Positions 21,851-29,829 of a DNA stretch of 64,000 nt are shown piece by piece. Under the pieces are notes generated by a model. The model ran no database searches. It was not told the DNA's origin and was given only the letters and a program-made list of their open reading frames with translations. The position numbers were made by a program, and so were the translations under genes. Source of the stretch: Kribbella pratensis. GTDB lineage: Bacteria > Actinomycetota > Actinomycetes > Propionibacteriales > Kribbellaceae. Position 1 is the first letter of the stretch; every line of letters begins with the position of its first letter. The stretch spans positions 496,001-560,000 of the forward strand of contig NZ_SODU01000003.1 in NCBI RefSeq assembly GCF_004366075.1, in the 5' to 3' direction.

Positions 21851-21864
21851 CGGACTGTAGTCCG
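21851..21864. promoter_or_regulatory. TetR operator 2
   Basis: CGGACTGTAGTCCG, with perfect arms CGGACT/AGTCCG. Its centre is 32 bp (about three helical turns) from operator 1, so two dimers could bind the same face of the DNA. It lies 25 bp before the flavodoxin start. Confidence 0.7.
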
Positions 21865-21888
21865 CTAAAGACTCTGGAGGAAGAAGAC

Positions 21889-22482
21889 ATGAGCAACGCT
21901 CGGATCGCGATCGCCTACCACTCGGGCTACGGGCACACCGCGAAGCAGGCCGAGGCGGTGGCCGCAGGCGCCGCGTCGGTACCGGAGACGACGACCGATC
22001 TGGTGCCGCTGGACGAGCTGACCGAGGACGTGTGGGAGCGGCTGACGGCCGCCGACGCGATCATCTTCGGCGCACCGACGTACATGGGGAGCCCGAGTTG
22101 GGTGTTCAAGAAGTTCGCTGAGGAGAGCGTGCGGATCTGGGCGGCCGACCTCGGCTGGCGCGACAAGATCGCGGCCGGGTTCACCAACTCGAAGGCGATG
22201 TCCGGCGACAAGCTGAACAGCCTGGTCGACCTGGCCGTGTTCGCCGCGCAGCACGGGATGATCTGGGTCGGCCTGGACATCTACCCGGGCTGGGCGGACA
22301 GTACGGCGAGCATCGAGGACCTCAACCGGCTCGGCAGCTGGCTCGGCGCGATGGCGCAGTCCGACGCGGACCTGTCCGCGGAGAAGGCGCCGCCGGCCAC
22401 CGACCTGCGGACCGCGGCCGCGCTCGGCGCGCGGGTCGCGACCGTCACGCACCGGCACCTGAGAGGAGCACTGGCGGCCTGA
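21889..22482 (+). CDS. Flavodoxin-fold NAD(P)H:quinone reductase-like protein (WrbA family)
   Basis: FMN-binding oxidoreductase, expected to reduce quinones by two electrons. The phosphate loop is IAIAYHSGYGHTAKQAEAVA and the later flavin loops are IIFGAPTYMGSPSWVFKKFA and AAGFTNSKAMSGDKLNSLVD. At 197 residues it is standard. GGAGGA precedes ATG 21889. It is probably repressed by the divergent TetR protein. The SMR transporter gene follows with a one-base overlap at 22482, suggesting a detoxification operon for a quinone-like or cationic compound. Confidence 0.9.
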   Translation: MSNARIAIAYHSGYGHTAKQAEAVAAGAASVPETTTDLVPLDELTEDVWERLTAADAIIFGAPTYMGSPSWVFKKFAEESVRIWAADLGWRDKIAAGFTNSKAMSGDKLNSLVDLAVFAAQHGMIWVGLDIYPGWADSTASIEDLNRLGSWLGAMAQSDADLSAEKAPPATDLRTAAALGARVATVTHRHLRGALAA

Positions 22483-22802
22483 TGGCATGGCTCATCCTGC
22501 TCGCCGCGGCGGCGTTCGAGATCGCGTTCGCGCTCAGCCTGAAACCGAGCGAGGGCTTCAGCCGGCTGTGGCCGACGCTCGGAGTACTGGTGTTCGGCGT
22601 GATCTCGGTCGCCCTGCTCGCGAAGACACTCGATCGCCTCCCGGTCGGTACGGCGTACGCGATCTGGACCGGCATCGGCTCGGTCGGCGTGGTCATCCTC
22701 GGCATCGTCCTGTTCCACGAGCCGATCACCCCGATCCGCCTCGCCTGTATCGCCCTGATCGTCATCGGCGTCATCGGCCTCCGCCTGGCCGGCGCCGAGT
22801 AG
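22482..22802 (+). CDS. Small multidrug resistance (SMR) transporter, SugE/Gdx-like
   Basis: Four-helix proton-coupled exporter of 106 residues. The essential Glu is in ILLAAAAFEIAFALSLKPSE, followed by GFSRLWPTLGVLVFGVISV, which matches the SugE/Gdx (guanidinium exporter) subtype more than EmrE. GTAYAIWTGIGSVGVVILG is the conserved helix 3. I see no guanidine riboswitch upstream; the gene is in an operon with the flavodoxin gene under the TetR operators. Confidence 0.9.
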   Translation: MAWLILLAAAAFEIAFALSLKPSEGFSRLWPTLGVLVFGVISVALLAKTLDRLPVGTAYAIWTGIGSVGVVILGIVLFHEPITPIRLACIALIVIGVIGLRLAGAE

Positions 22803-22833
22803 GCGAACTGGTGGCGGTCGCGCGGGGATGAGG

Positions 22834-23487
22834 TCAGGTGGAGGTGCGGCGTCGGCCGCGGGCGTGGGGGCCGGTGGGGAGGTGGGTGCCCAGGGGGAGA
22901 TCGTGGGTCGAGGCGGGGTCGCCGGCCAGGAGCTGGTGGTAGGCGGACCAGGTGGTGGCGCGCGGCGGGATGTTGCCGATGGCATCCACTCGGGTGACGG
23001 GGTGGGTGCCTTCGCGGATCGGGTCCCAGAGGTCGGCGTCGCTGCGGAGGCCGCGGAGTTCGCCGAAGAGCTCGCGGCCGAACCAGCACGGGTAGCTCTC
23101 GCCGTCGTCGTACCGGCTGACACCGATCGGGGTGGAGGCCTCGGCGACGAGCGACCAGACGCTCGCCGACGTGATCCCGGGCTGATCACCGAGCAGTACG
23201 ACGATCCCGTCGGCCCGCCGGTCGACCGCGTCCAGGGCCGGCACGATCGACGAACTACCGGTGTCGGAGTGCGGCGACTCGACCACCCGCACCCCGTCGA
23301 GATCGATCCGGTCGTGGACCTGCTCCGACGCGCTGCCGAGCGTCACGACCAACTGGTCGAACGAGCATTCCCGCGCGCTCTGCAGCGCGGCGCCGAGCAA
23401 TGTGCCGCCGCGATAGGCCAGCAATTGCCAAGGAGATCCGAGATGCGGCGAACTGTCCGCGCCCAGCAACAGCCCCGTGATGAACAT
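22834..23487 (-). CDS. MocA-like nucleotidyltransferase
   Basis: NTP-transferase-fold protein like molybdenum-cofactor cytidylyltransferase (MocA/MobA). The N-terminus reads ITGLLLGADSSPHLGSPWQL, where the usual LAAGxSxRxGxxK loop is degenerate. LVVTLGSASEQV and IVVLLGDQPGITSASVWSLV contain the metal-binding region of the family. ATG 23487 gives 217 residues. No molybdenum enzyme genes are nearby and the P-loop-like motif is weak, so the substrate is open. Confidence 0.7.
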   Translation of the reverse strand: MFITGLLLGADSSPHLGSPWQLLAYRGGTLLGAALQSARECSFDQLVVTLGSASEQVHDRIDLDGVRVVESPHSDTGSSSIVPALDAVDRRADGIVVLLGDQPGITSASVWSLVAEASTPIGVSRYDDGESYPCWFGRELFGELRGLRSDADLWDPIREGTHPVTRVDAIGNIPPRATTWSAYHQLLAGDPASTHDLPLGTHLPTGPHARGRRRTST

Positions 23488-23675
23488 CTGCGGGTCAACT
23501 CCCTGCCCGGGACGGCGTGACCATTCGACGACCCTTCTGCTGGTCCCCGAGCGTACGCAAGCCGAGCCTCGATCGAACCCCTTGCCGTGGGCAGGTGTCA
23601 ACGACCGTCCGGAAAGTGGTCGGAATTGACCGGAAAATGGGCAGTCCGGTGGTTACCGCAGGTCAGCACAAATGT

Positions 23676-24326
23676 TCAGCGCAGCACCGAAGCGAACGCT
23701 TCAAGCGCCGGATATCCGGCATTTCCGGCGACGATCGTCGTCACCCCGGAACCCACCAGGAGCAAGGCGTTCTCGTTCTTCCGGTCGAGCAGCACCTTGC
23801 GATGCCAGGTCACGCCACCGACCGACGCCGTACCGTCGTCCGAGGTCCGGCCGAGCTTCTCGGCGACGTATTTCCCGCCGGTGACATTGGACTGCTCGAG
23901 GCCGACGTATTTCTTCTCGTTCGTCACGACTCCGAGATGCCAGGTGATCGGCTCCTGCTGCGGGGTGCGGAATTCCACGCTGGTCGCGGTCCACCCGGAC
24001 GGCATCGGCTCCGGCCCGCGGACCCAGGCGGCGGCCTTCCGGGCGTCCTGCAACTGGGCGGTGTACTCGACCGGGTTGGGCTGCGCCTCCTTCTTCGGGC
24101 GCCACGTGACGGTGATCAGGAACGCGACCACGGCCAGGCAGATCACCAGCGCGAACACCATGTTCCCGACGGTCTGCGACCTGCGCTTGTCCCGCCGGTA
24201 CGCCTGCCGGTACTCGTTCGCCTCCGCCTGAACCTGCGCCCGCTCCCGCGCCCGCTGCTGTGCCTTCACGTCCGCCTTCTCCTGGGCGGCGGCGTCGCCG
24301 GAAGCGTCCTGACCTGTGGAACTCAT
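23676..24326 (-). CDS. DUF4245 membrane-anchored protein
   Basis: Function unknown. A charged cytoplasmic part (AQQRARERAQVQAEANEYRQ) is followed by a single transmembrane helix (GNMVFALVICLAVVAFLITV) and an external domain with MPSGWTATSVEFRTPQQEP and VGGVTWHRKVLLDRKNENAL. The same family (Rv1100) sits divergent from glpX in M. tuberculosis, and this conserved pairing supports the assignment. ATG 24326 gives 216 residues; upstream codons look non-coding. Confidence 0.88.
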   Translation of the reverse strand: MSSTGQDASGDAAAQEKADVKAQQRARERAQVQAEANEYRQAYRRDKRRSQTVGNMVFALVICLAVVAFLITVTWRPKKEAQPNPVEYTAQLQDARKAAAWVRGPEPMPSGWTATSVEFRTPQQEPITWHLGVVTNEKKYVGLEQSNVTGGKYVAEKLGRTSDDGTASVGGVTWHRKVLLDRKNENALLLVGSGVTTIVAGNAGYPALEAFASVLR

Positions 24327-24395
24327 GACCACAGTGTCTCGCGAGGTGCAATCCGCCCGAACAGCGGCCAAGGCCGTTGGCTACGATCCGTTGGC

Positions 24396-24428
24396 ATGAG
24401 CGAGCGCAGCGAGCGAACAAAAGCATGA
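24396..24428 (+). CDS. Tiny upstream ORF coupled to glpX (MSERSERTKA)
   Basis: ATG 24396 opens a 10-codon frame encoding MSERSERTKA whose TGA (24426-24428) overlaps the glpX ATG as ATGA. The segment AGCGAGCGCAGCGAGCGA is a self-complementary Ser-Glu-Arg repeat that I recall at many actinobacterial gene starts. It may form a hairpin over the ribosome-binding region and couple glpX translation to the small frame. No other Shine-Dalgarno sequence precedes glpX. Confidence 0.5.
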   Translation: MSERSERTKA

Positions 24429-25459
24429 CCGACCCGACCACGCCACCTGCCCATCTCGAGGTCGATGCGCACGCGCCCGACCGTAACCTCGCCCTCGAAC
24501 TGGTCCGGGTCACCGAGGCCGCGGCGATGGCGGCGGGCCGCTGGGTCGGCCGCGGCGACAAGAACGGCGCCGACGGCGCGGCGGTGAACGCGATGCGGAC
24601 GCTGATCGGCACGGTCGGCATGGACGGCGTGGTGGTGATCGGCGAGGGCGAGAAGGACAACGCCCCGATGCTGTACAACGGCGAGCAGGTCGGTTCCGGC
24701 GAGGGCCCGGAGTGTGACGTCGCGGTCGACCCGGTCGACGGTACGACGCTGGTCGCGAAGGGCATGAACAACGGCATCGCGGTGATGGCCGTCTCCGCTC
24801 GGAACTCGATGTACGACCCGTCCGCGGTCTTCTACATGGAGAAGCTCGTCGTCGGCCCGGAGGCCGCCGAGGTGGTCGACATCCGGCTCCCGGTCGCGGA
24901 GAACATCCGCCGCGTCGCGAAGGCGAAGGGCAGCTCGGTCGACGACGTCACCGTCGTACTGCTGGACCGGCCGCGGCACGACGAGCTCGCCACCCAGATC
25001 CGGGCCACCGGCGCGCGGATCAAGTTCATCTCCGACGGCGACGTGGCGGGCGCGGTCGAGGCTGCCCGCCCGGACACCGGTCTGGACATGTTGCTCGGCA
25101 TCGGCGGTACGCCGGAGGGCATCATCGCCGCCTGCGCGATGAAGTGCCTGGGCGGGAAGATCCAGGGCAAGCTCTGGCCCCGGGACGACGCGGAACGGCA
25201 GAAGGCGCTCGACGCCGGGCACGACCTGGACCAGGTGCTCGACACCGACGACCTGGTGAGCGGTGACGACTGCTTCTTCGTCGCGACCGGCATCACCGAC
25301 GGCGAACTGCTCCGCGGGGTCCGCTACGGCCGCTCCACGGCCCGCACCCACTCGCTCGTCATGCGCTCCCGCAGCGGCACGATCCGCTCCATCGAGAGCG
25401 TCCACCAGCTGGAGAAGCTCCGCGCGTACTCCGCCATCGACTTCGAGCACGCCCGATGA
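24425..25459 (+). CDS. glpX: Fructose-1,6-bisphosphatase class II
   Basis: Gluconeogenic phosphatase, fructose-1,6-bisphosphate to fructose-6-phosphate, Mg-dependent. Diagnostic motifs are NLALELVRVTEAAAMAAGRW, VVIGEGEKDNAPMLYNGE (acidic metal site) and DVAVDPVDGTTLVAKGMNNG. LGIGGTPEGIIAACAMKCLG is also characteristic. ATG 24425 gives 344 residues. The gene is divergent from DUF4245 and overlaps the following kinase gene by four bases (ATGA). Confidence 0.95.
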   Translation: MTDPTTPPAHLEVDAHAPDRNLALELVRVTEAAAMAAGRWVGRGDKNGADGAAVNAMRTLIGTVGMDGVVVIGEGEKDNAPMLYNGEQVGSGEGPECDVAVDPVDGTTLVAKGMNNGIAVMAVSARNSMYDPSAVFYMEKLVVGPEAAEVVDIRLPVAENIRRVAKAKGSSVDDVTVVLLDRPRHDELATQIRATGARIKFISDGDVAGAVEAARPDTGLDMLLGIGGTPEGIIAACAMKCLGGKIQGKLWPRDDAERQKALDAGHDLDQVLDTDDLVSGDDCFFVATGITDGELLRGVRYGRSTARTHSLVMRSRSGTIRSIESVHQLEKLRAYSAIDFEHAR

Positions 25460-26403
25460 GTACACCTGTCCTCGTCATCGGCGAGGCTCTCGTGGACATC
25501 GTCGGGCCGGCAGCGAAGACCGCCCGCAACGGCAATGGCAAGGCCAAGGCGATCCCCGGCGGATTCGCCGCCAACGTCGCGGTCGGCCTGGCCCGGATGG
25601 GTCTGCCGACCGAGCTGGTGGCCCGTTTCGGCACCGATCCGTACGGCGATCTCCTCGGGTCCCACCTGTTCGGGAACGGCGTCCAGCTCGCGCCCGGGAC
25701 AGTGGACCCGGGGTTCCGGACCAGCACCGCCACCGCGACCCTGGATTCCGACGGGGTCGCGACGTACAAGTTCGACATGACCTGGGATCCGCCGGAGCTG
25801 TCGCTGCCCCGGGGCTGCCCGGCGATCCATACCGGGTCGATCGCGATGATGCTCGAGCCCGGGGCGACCGCGATTCGCGAGTTCCTGAAGTCAGTGGCCG
25901 ACCAGCCGGTGACGGTCACGCTCGACCCGAACGCGCGGCCGGCGATCACCCCCGATCCGGTGGTGGCATGGTCCGCCGTTCGAGAGCTTGCCGCCCTTTC
26001 TGACCTGGTGAAGTTGAGCGACGAGGACTGCGAATTCTTCCGGCCCGGGGTGTCGCTCGACGACATCGCGGAGGAGCTGCTGACCGCCGACCGGACGCAG
26101 TGCGTGGTGATCACACGCGGCGGACACGGCGCGCTCGGCGTCGGCCGGGGCGTCCGGGTAGAGGTGCCGGCGCCGGCGATCGAGGTGGTCGACACCGTGG
26201 GCGCCGGCGACTCGCTGATGGCGGCGCTGATCGCGGGGCTGCTGGCGCGCGGGTTGCTCGGCGAGCGGCGGCTGGCCGGACTCACCTCCGAGGAACTGCG
26301 GGACGTCGTGGACTACGCGGTGAAGGCGGCGGCGATCACCTGTACCCGGCACGGCGCCGACCCGCCGACCGCGGCCGAGCACACGGAGAAATGGGGTTCC
26401 TGA
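25456..26403 (+). CDS. PfkB-family sugar kinase (fructokinase-like)
   Basis: Ribokinase-fold kinase. The N-terminal PfkB signature is IPGGFAANVAVGLARMGLPT, and the C-terminal one is VVDTVGAGDSLMAALIAGLL with the catalytic Asp in GAGD. DLVKLSDEDCEFF and CVVITRGGHGALGV are typical of fructokinases. It has 315 residues and is coupled to glpX by ATGA, suggesting a link between hexose entry and the FBP node. The exact sugar is inferred only. Confidence 0.9.
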   Translation: MSTPVLVIGEALVDIVGPAAKTARNGNGKAKAIPGGFAANVAVGLARMGLPTELVARFGTDPYGDLLGSHLFGNGVQLAPGTVDPGFRTSTATATLDSDGVATYKFDMTWDPPELSLPRGCPAIHTGSIAMMLEPGATAIREFLKSVADQPVTVTLDPNARPAITPDPVVAWSAVRELAALSDLVKLSDEDCEFFRPGVSLDDIAEELLTADRTQCVVITRGGHGALGVGRGVRVEVPAPAIEVVDTVGAGDSLMAALIAGLLARGLLGERRLAGLTSEELRDVVDYAVKAAAITCTRHGADPPTAAEHTEKWGS

Positions 26404-26405
26404 GG

Positions 26406-26876
26406 GTGTCGGCCGAAACATGGACCTCCGAACTGGAGTCCAACGGCAGCGTGAACTTCCGGCCGCGCCGCAGCAGGCTCGCGGTGCGGCTGGTCGGGTT
26501 CGGTCTGCTGATGGTGTTGTCGGCCTGGACCAACGTCGAGCATCTGCGCACGGACGGGATCTCGGGCGCTCTCGGCGTCCTGCGGCTGACCGCCCTCGCG
26601 GCGTTCGTCTACGGCACCGGCTGGACCGCGTGGCAGCTGATCACGAACCGCCCGGTCATCACCGTGGACGCCGAGGGCGTGACCCGGGGCCGCAGCCTGC
26701 AGTGGTCGGGCATCACCAGCATCGACGAGCCGGCCGGATGGCCGCTGGCTCGCGCGGTACAGATCAACCCGGCAGACCGTCGTACCCGACCGATCTCGAT
26801 TCCGCAGGACCACGTCGGCGACCTGGACGCCCTCGCCCCCTGGCTGCGCTCACTCCACGAACAGCACCGGGACTAG
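26406..26876 (+). CDS. Two-helix membrane protein with PH-like domain, paralog 1
   Basis: Function unknown. After a short cytoplasmic start (ELESNGSVNFRPRRSRLAVR) come two transmembrane helices (about 30-50 and 63-80), then a soluble beta-rich domain: RPVITVDAEGVTRGRSLQWS, then GITSIDEPAG. The same plan recurs at 30644-31177 and 31149-31652. GTG 26406, 2 bp after the kinase stop, is preferred; ATG 26391 would overlap. The domain resembles bacterial PH (YdbS/YdbT-like) domains, by pattern only. Confidence 0.7.
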   Translation: MSAETWTSELESNGSVNFRPRRSRLAVRLVGFGLLMVLSAWTNVEHLRTDGISGALGVLRLTALAAFVYGTGWTAWQLITNRPVITVDAEGVTRGRSLQWSGITSIDEPAGWPLARAVQINPADRRTRPISIPQDHVGDLDALAPWLRSLHEQHRD

Positions 26877-27541
26877 TTCATCGAACTGCGTACTGCGCTG
26901 AGGTGCTCTCGGGAGCGCGCTGCGGCCAGGTCCGGGTCCTTGGCGCGGATGGCGTCCGCGATCGCCTCGTGGGCGGCCTGGTCGTGGCGATGCCGGTGCT
27001 CCTCGTCGAGCTTGAGCATGTCGATCATCGCCCGCCGGATCCGCGGCACGAACGTGTCGAACAACTCCGTGAGTACGGCGTTGTGCGCGGCCGTCACCAC
27101 CGCGCGGTGGAACGCGAGATCGGCCTCGATGTACCAGTCGTCGGGCGCCTTCACGGCGGCCCGTCGGCGATCCGCGAGCGTGTAGCGGAAGTTCTTCAGG
27201 TCGGCCGGCGTACGACGGGTCGCCGCCAGCCGGGCGCCCTCGGTCTCGATCGCCAGCCGGCCTTCCAGTACGTCGGTGATGTCGGCCTTCCGCAGCACCT
27301 TGTCCCAGTCCTCGGCGGCCTGTAGCGCGATCACGAACACGCCCGCGCCCTGGCGGCTCTCCAGCACCCGCCGGCCGGCCAGTTCGCGCACGGCCTCGCG
27401 GATCGTGGACCGGCCGACGCCCAGCTGCGCGGCCAGCGTGGTCTCACCGGGAAGCTTCGCGCCGAGGGCCCATTCACCGCTCCCGATCCGGCGCAGCAAC
27501 TCCTCGGCTGCCTGCTCGGCGAGCGGATGACGGCGAATCAT
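26873..27541 (-). CDS. FadR-type GntR transcriptional regulator
   Basis: N-terminal winged helix (LPGETTLAAQLGVGRSTIRE, then LAGRRVLESRQGAGVFVI) and C-terminal FCD domain with the metal-binding residues in DWYIEADLAFHRAVVTAAHN and HEAIADAIRAKDPDLAAARS. ATG 27541 gives 222 residues, normal for the family. It is divergent from the leuA leader region and ends 4 bp into the convergent membrane-protein gene. Whether it controls leuA cannot be told; no palindrome typical of FadR sites is obvious between them. Confidence 0.88.
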   Translation of the reverse strand: MIRRHPLAEQAAEELLRRIGSGEWALGAKLPGETTLAAQLGVGRSTIREAVRELAGRRVLESRQGAGVFVIALQAAEDWDKVLRKADITDVLEGRLAIETEGARLAATRRTPADLKNFRYTLADRRRAAVKAPDDWYIEADLAFHRAVVTAAHNAVLTELFDTFVPRIRRAMIDMLKLDEEHRHRHDQAAHEAIADAIRAKDPDLAAARSREHLSAVRSSMN

Positions 27542-27603
27542 GGAGGACAGTCTAGAGGTGGTCAGGTTGTCAGCTTGTCTGAGGAGTTGATACGGTGCTC
27601 GGC

Positions 27604-27654
27604 ATGCGCAAGCTCTCGGGTCTCCTCCTTCTTGGCCGCCACGGCGGGAGCTGA
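27604..27654 (+). CDS. leuL: Leucine-rich leader peptide of leuA
   Basis: ATG 27604 opens a 16-codon frame, MRKLSGLLLLGRHGGS, with five Leu codons, four of them consecutive, and a TGA at 27652-27654, 70 bp before leuA. This is the classical form of an amino-acid attenuator, and leucine leaders before leuA are described in actinobacteria. Ribosome stalling at the Leu run would change which of the two following hairpins forms. Confidence 0.8.
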   Translation: MRKLSGLLLLGRHGGS

Positions 27655-27657
27655 TTC

Positions 27658-27720
27658 GACCGGCGCTCCCTCCGTGGAGTGCAGTCGTCCGCCGGTCCTC
27701 CCCCGCTCCCCGGAAGGACC
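27658..27720 (+). promoter_or_regulatory. Leucine attenuator: two mutually exclusive hairpins before leuA
   Basis: GACCGGCG (27658-27665) can pair with CGCCGGTC (27690-27697). The overlapping GGTCCT (27694-27699) can instead pair with AGGACC (27715-27720), which covers the leuA Shine-Dalgarno GGAAGG. Formation of the first hairpin frees the ribosome-binding site. The design suggests translational control of leuA by ribosome position on the Leu codons; a transcriptional role is not excluded since no U-tract is present. Confidence 0.65.
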
Positions 27721-27724
27721 AGTC

Positions 27725-29053
27725 ATGAATCGTCAGCAGCCCTCCCCCATGCCCAGCCACCGCTATCGCGACATCTTCGCCAGGGTCCCGGTCGCACCCG
27801 TCGACCGCACCTGGCCGGACCGCCGGATCACGACAGCCCCGCTCTGGGTACCGGTCGACCTCCGGGACGGCAACCAGGCGCTCGCCGACCCGATGGACCC
27901 CGAACGCAAGCGCCGGTTCTTCGAGCTGATGGTTGCCATCGGCTACAAAGAGATCGAGGTCGGCTACCCGTCGGCGTCCCAGACCGACTTCGACTTCGTG
28001 CGACTGCTGGCCACGTCCGACCTGGTCCCGGACGACGTCACGATCGTGGTGTTCACACCGGCCCGCCGCGACCTGATCGAGCGGACCGTGGAGTCGGTCG
28101 CGGGGATGCGCGGCGACGTGGTGATCCACATGTACGCCGCGACCGCGCCGGTCTGGCGGGACGTCGTACTGCGTCGTACCCGGGACGAACTGGCGTCGAT
28201 GATCTACGCCGGCTCCGAGGAGATCCTGCGACTGGCCGGGGACTCGGTGCGGTTCCAGTTCTCGCCCGAGGTCTACAACCTGACCGAGCCGGACTACGTA
28301 CTCGAGCTGGCGGATCACCTCACCAAGCAATGGGACGCGACGCCGGAGCGGCCGGTGATCCTGAACCTGCCCGCGACGATCGAGGCCGCCACGCCGAACG
28401 TGTACGCCGACCAGATCGAGTACATGCACCAGAACCTGCCGCGCCGCGACGGCGTCATCCTCTCGGTGCATCCGCACAACGATCGCGGTACGGGCGTCGC
28501 CTGCGCGGAGCTAGCAGTGCTAGCGGGAGCGCAGCGCGTCGAGGGCTGCGTCTTCGGCAACGGCGAACGCACCGGCAACGTCGACATCGCCACCCTCGCG
28601 CTCAACCTGCACGCGCAGGGCGTCGACCCGATGATCGACTTCTCGGACATCGACGGGATCCGTGAAGTGGTCGAGTACTGCACGCGGATGCCGATCCATC
28701 CGCGGCATCCGTACGTCGGGGAGCTCGTCTACACCGCCTTCTCGGGAACCCACCAGGACGCAATCCGGAAGGGTTTCGCCGTACAGGGGCCCGGTGTCTG
28801 GGAAGTGCCTTATCTGCCGATCGATCCGGCGGACGTCGGACGCGGGTACGAGGCCGTCGTACGGGTGAACAGCCAGTCCGGTAAGGGCGGGATCGCGCAT
28901 GTGCTGGAGTCTGTGTACGGCATTCGGCTCGCTCCGGAGCAGGAGCGGGAGTTCGCGGGGCACGTGCAGCGGCATACGGATGCGACCGGGCGGGAAGCGA
29001 GTGCGGAGGAGTTGAAGGCGTTGTACGAGGAGGTTTACGGGTGCTCGAACTGA
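27725..29053 (+). CDS. leuA: 2-isopropylmalate synthase, without C-terminal regulatory domain
   Basis: First enzyme of leucine synthesis, condensing acetyl-CoA with 2-ketoisovalerate. The TIM barrel carries LWVPVDLRDGNQALADPMDP, IILSVHPHNDRGTGVACAEL type motifs (metal His in HPHND) and EGCVFGNGERTGNVDIATLA. RVNSQSGKGGIAHVLESVYG belongs to the linker subdomain. The protein stops at 442 residues (EELKALYEEVYGCSN); actinobacterial LeuA proteins usually continue about 120-200 residues into a leucine-binding regulatory domain, which is absent here. It therefore may be insensitive to leucine feedback. It overlaps the next gene by 13 bp. Confidence 0.93.
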   Translation: MNRQQPSPMPSHRYRDIFARVPVAPVDRTWPDRRITTAPLWVPVDLRDGNQALADPMDPERKRRFFELMVAIGYKEIEVGYPSASQTDFDFVRLLATSDLVPDDVTIVVFTPARRDLIERTVESVAGMRGDVVIHMYAATAPVWRDVVLRRTRDELASMIYAGSEEILRLAGDSVRFQFSPEVYNLTEPDYVLELADHLTKQWDATPERPVILNLPATIEAATPNVYADQIEYMHQNLPRRDGVILSVHPHNDRGTGVACAELAVLAGAQRVEGCVFGNGERTGNVDIATLALNLHAQGVDPMIDFSDIDGIREVVEYCTRMPIHPRHPYVGELVYTAFSGTHQDAIRKGFAVQGPGVWEVPYLPIDPADVGRGYEAVVRVNSQSGKGGIAHVLESVYGIRLAPEQEREFAGHVQRHTDATGREASAEELKALYEEVYGCSN

Positions 29054-29829
29054 AGGACGTCGACTTCGTCCGGGACGGCAAGGCGTTGCTGTCCGGGGTG
29101 TCGCTGACCGCGGGCGAGGGTGAGCGGTGGGCGCTGCTCGGGCCGAACGGCGCGGGGAAGAGCACACTGCTCGGGTTGTGCGGCGCGGTCGCGCATCCCA
29201 CCCGCGGTACGGTCGAGATCCTCGGACGCCGGCTCGGTACGGTCGACATTCGCACCCTGCGGGAGTCCATCGGGCACGTGAATCCGCGGCACCCGCTGCG
29301 GTCGCCGTTGAGCATCCGGGACGTCGTACTGACCGGTCTGACCGGGACGATCGAGCGCATGCCGCGTTGGGAGCCGACTCCTGCGCAGGAGGCTCGCGCT
29401 CTCGAGCTGATCGACCTGCTCGGGATCGGCGGGTTGGCCGGCGCGCACTGGACCACGCTGTCCCAGGGTGAACGGGGACGCGCGTTGATCGCGCGGGCGC
29501 TGATCTCGGACCCGCAACTGCTTCTACTGGACGAGCCGTCGACCGGCCTGGACGTCGCGGCGCGCGAGCAACTGCTGGAGACGCTCGACCAGATCCACCT
29601 GAGCCACCCGCACCTGGCGTGGGTCCTCGTCACCCATCACCTCGAGGAGCTCCCCACCTGCACCACCCACGCCGCCCTCCTCCGCGAAGGCCGCGTGCTG
29701 TCCGCCGGCCCGGTCGACGACGTGATCACCACCGAGCTGATCTCGGCGACGTTCGACCATCCGATCGAGATCAACCGCCACGCCGGCCGCTGGACCGCAA
29801 CCGCCCACCGAGCCACCCCGCACCACTGA
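29041..29829 (+). CDS. ABC transporter ATP-binding protein
   Basis: Nucleotide-binding subunit of 262 residues. Walker A is LLGPNGAGKSTLLGLCGAVA, the signature is TTLSQGERGRALIARALISD, Walker B is LLLLDEPSTGLDVAAREQLL, and the switch His is in WVLVTHHLEEL. It starts at GTG 29041 inside the end of leuA and is probably co-translated. No permease or binding-protein gene is adjacent, so its partner is elsewhere or it is a soluble ATPase of the ModF/YlmA type; similarity looks closest to the latter. Confidence 0.9.
   Translation: MLELKDVDFVRDGKALLSGVSLTAGEGERWALLGPNGAGKSTLLGLCGAVAHPTRGTVEILGRRLGTVDIRTLRESIGHVNPRHPLRSPLSIRDVVLTGLTGTIERMPRWEPTPAQEARALELIDLLGIGGLAGAHWTTLSQGERGRALIARALISDPQLLLLDEPSTGLDVAAREQLLETLDQIHLSHPHLAWVLVTHHLEELPTCTTHAALLREGRVLSAGPVDDVITTELISATFDHPIEINRHAGRWTATAHRATPHH

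Noticed and set aside
27604..27724. T-box riboswitch before leuA
   Set aside because: The leader is too short and no T-box sequence or specifier loop is seen; a leader peptide explains the sequence better.
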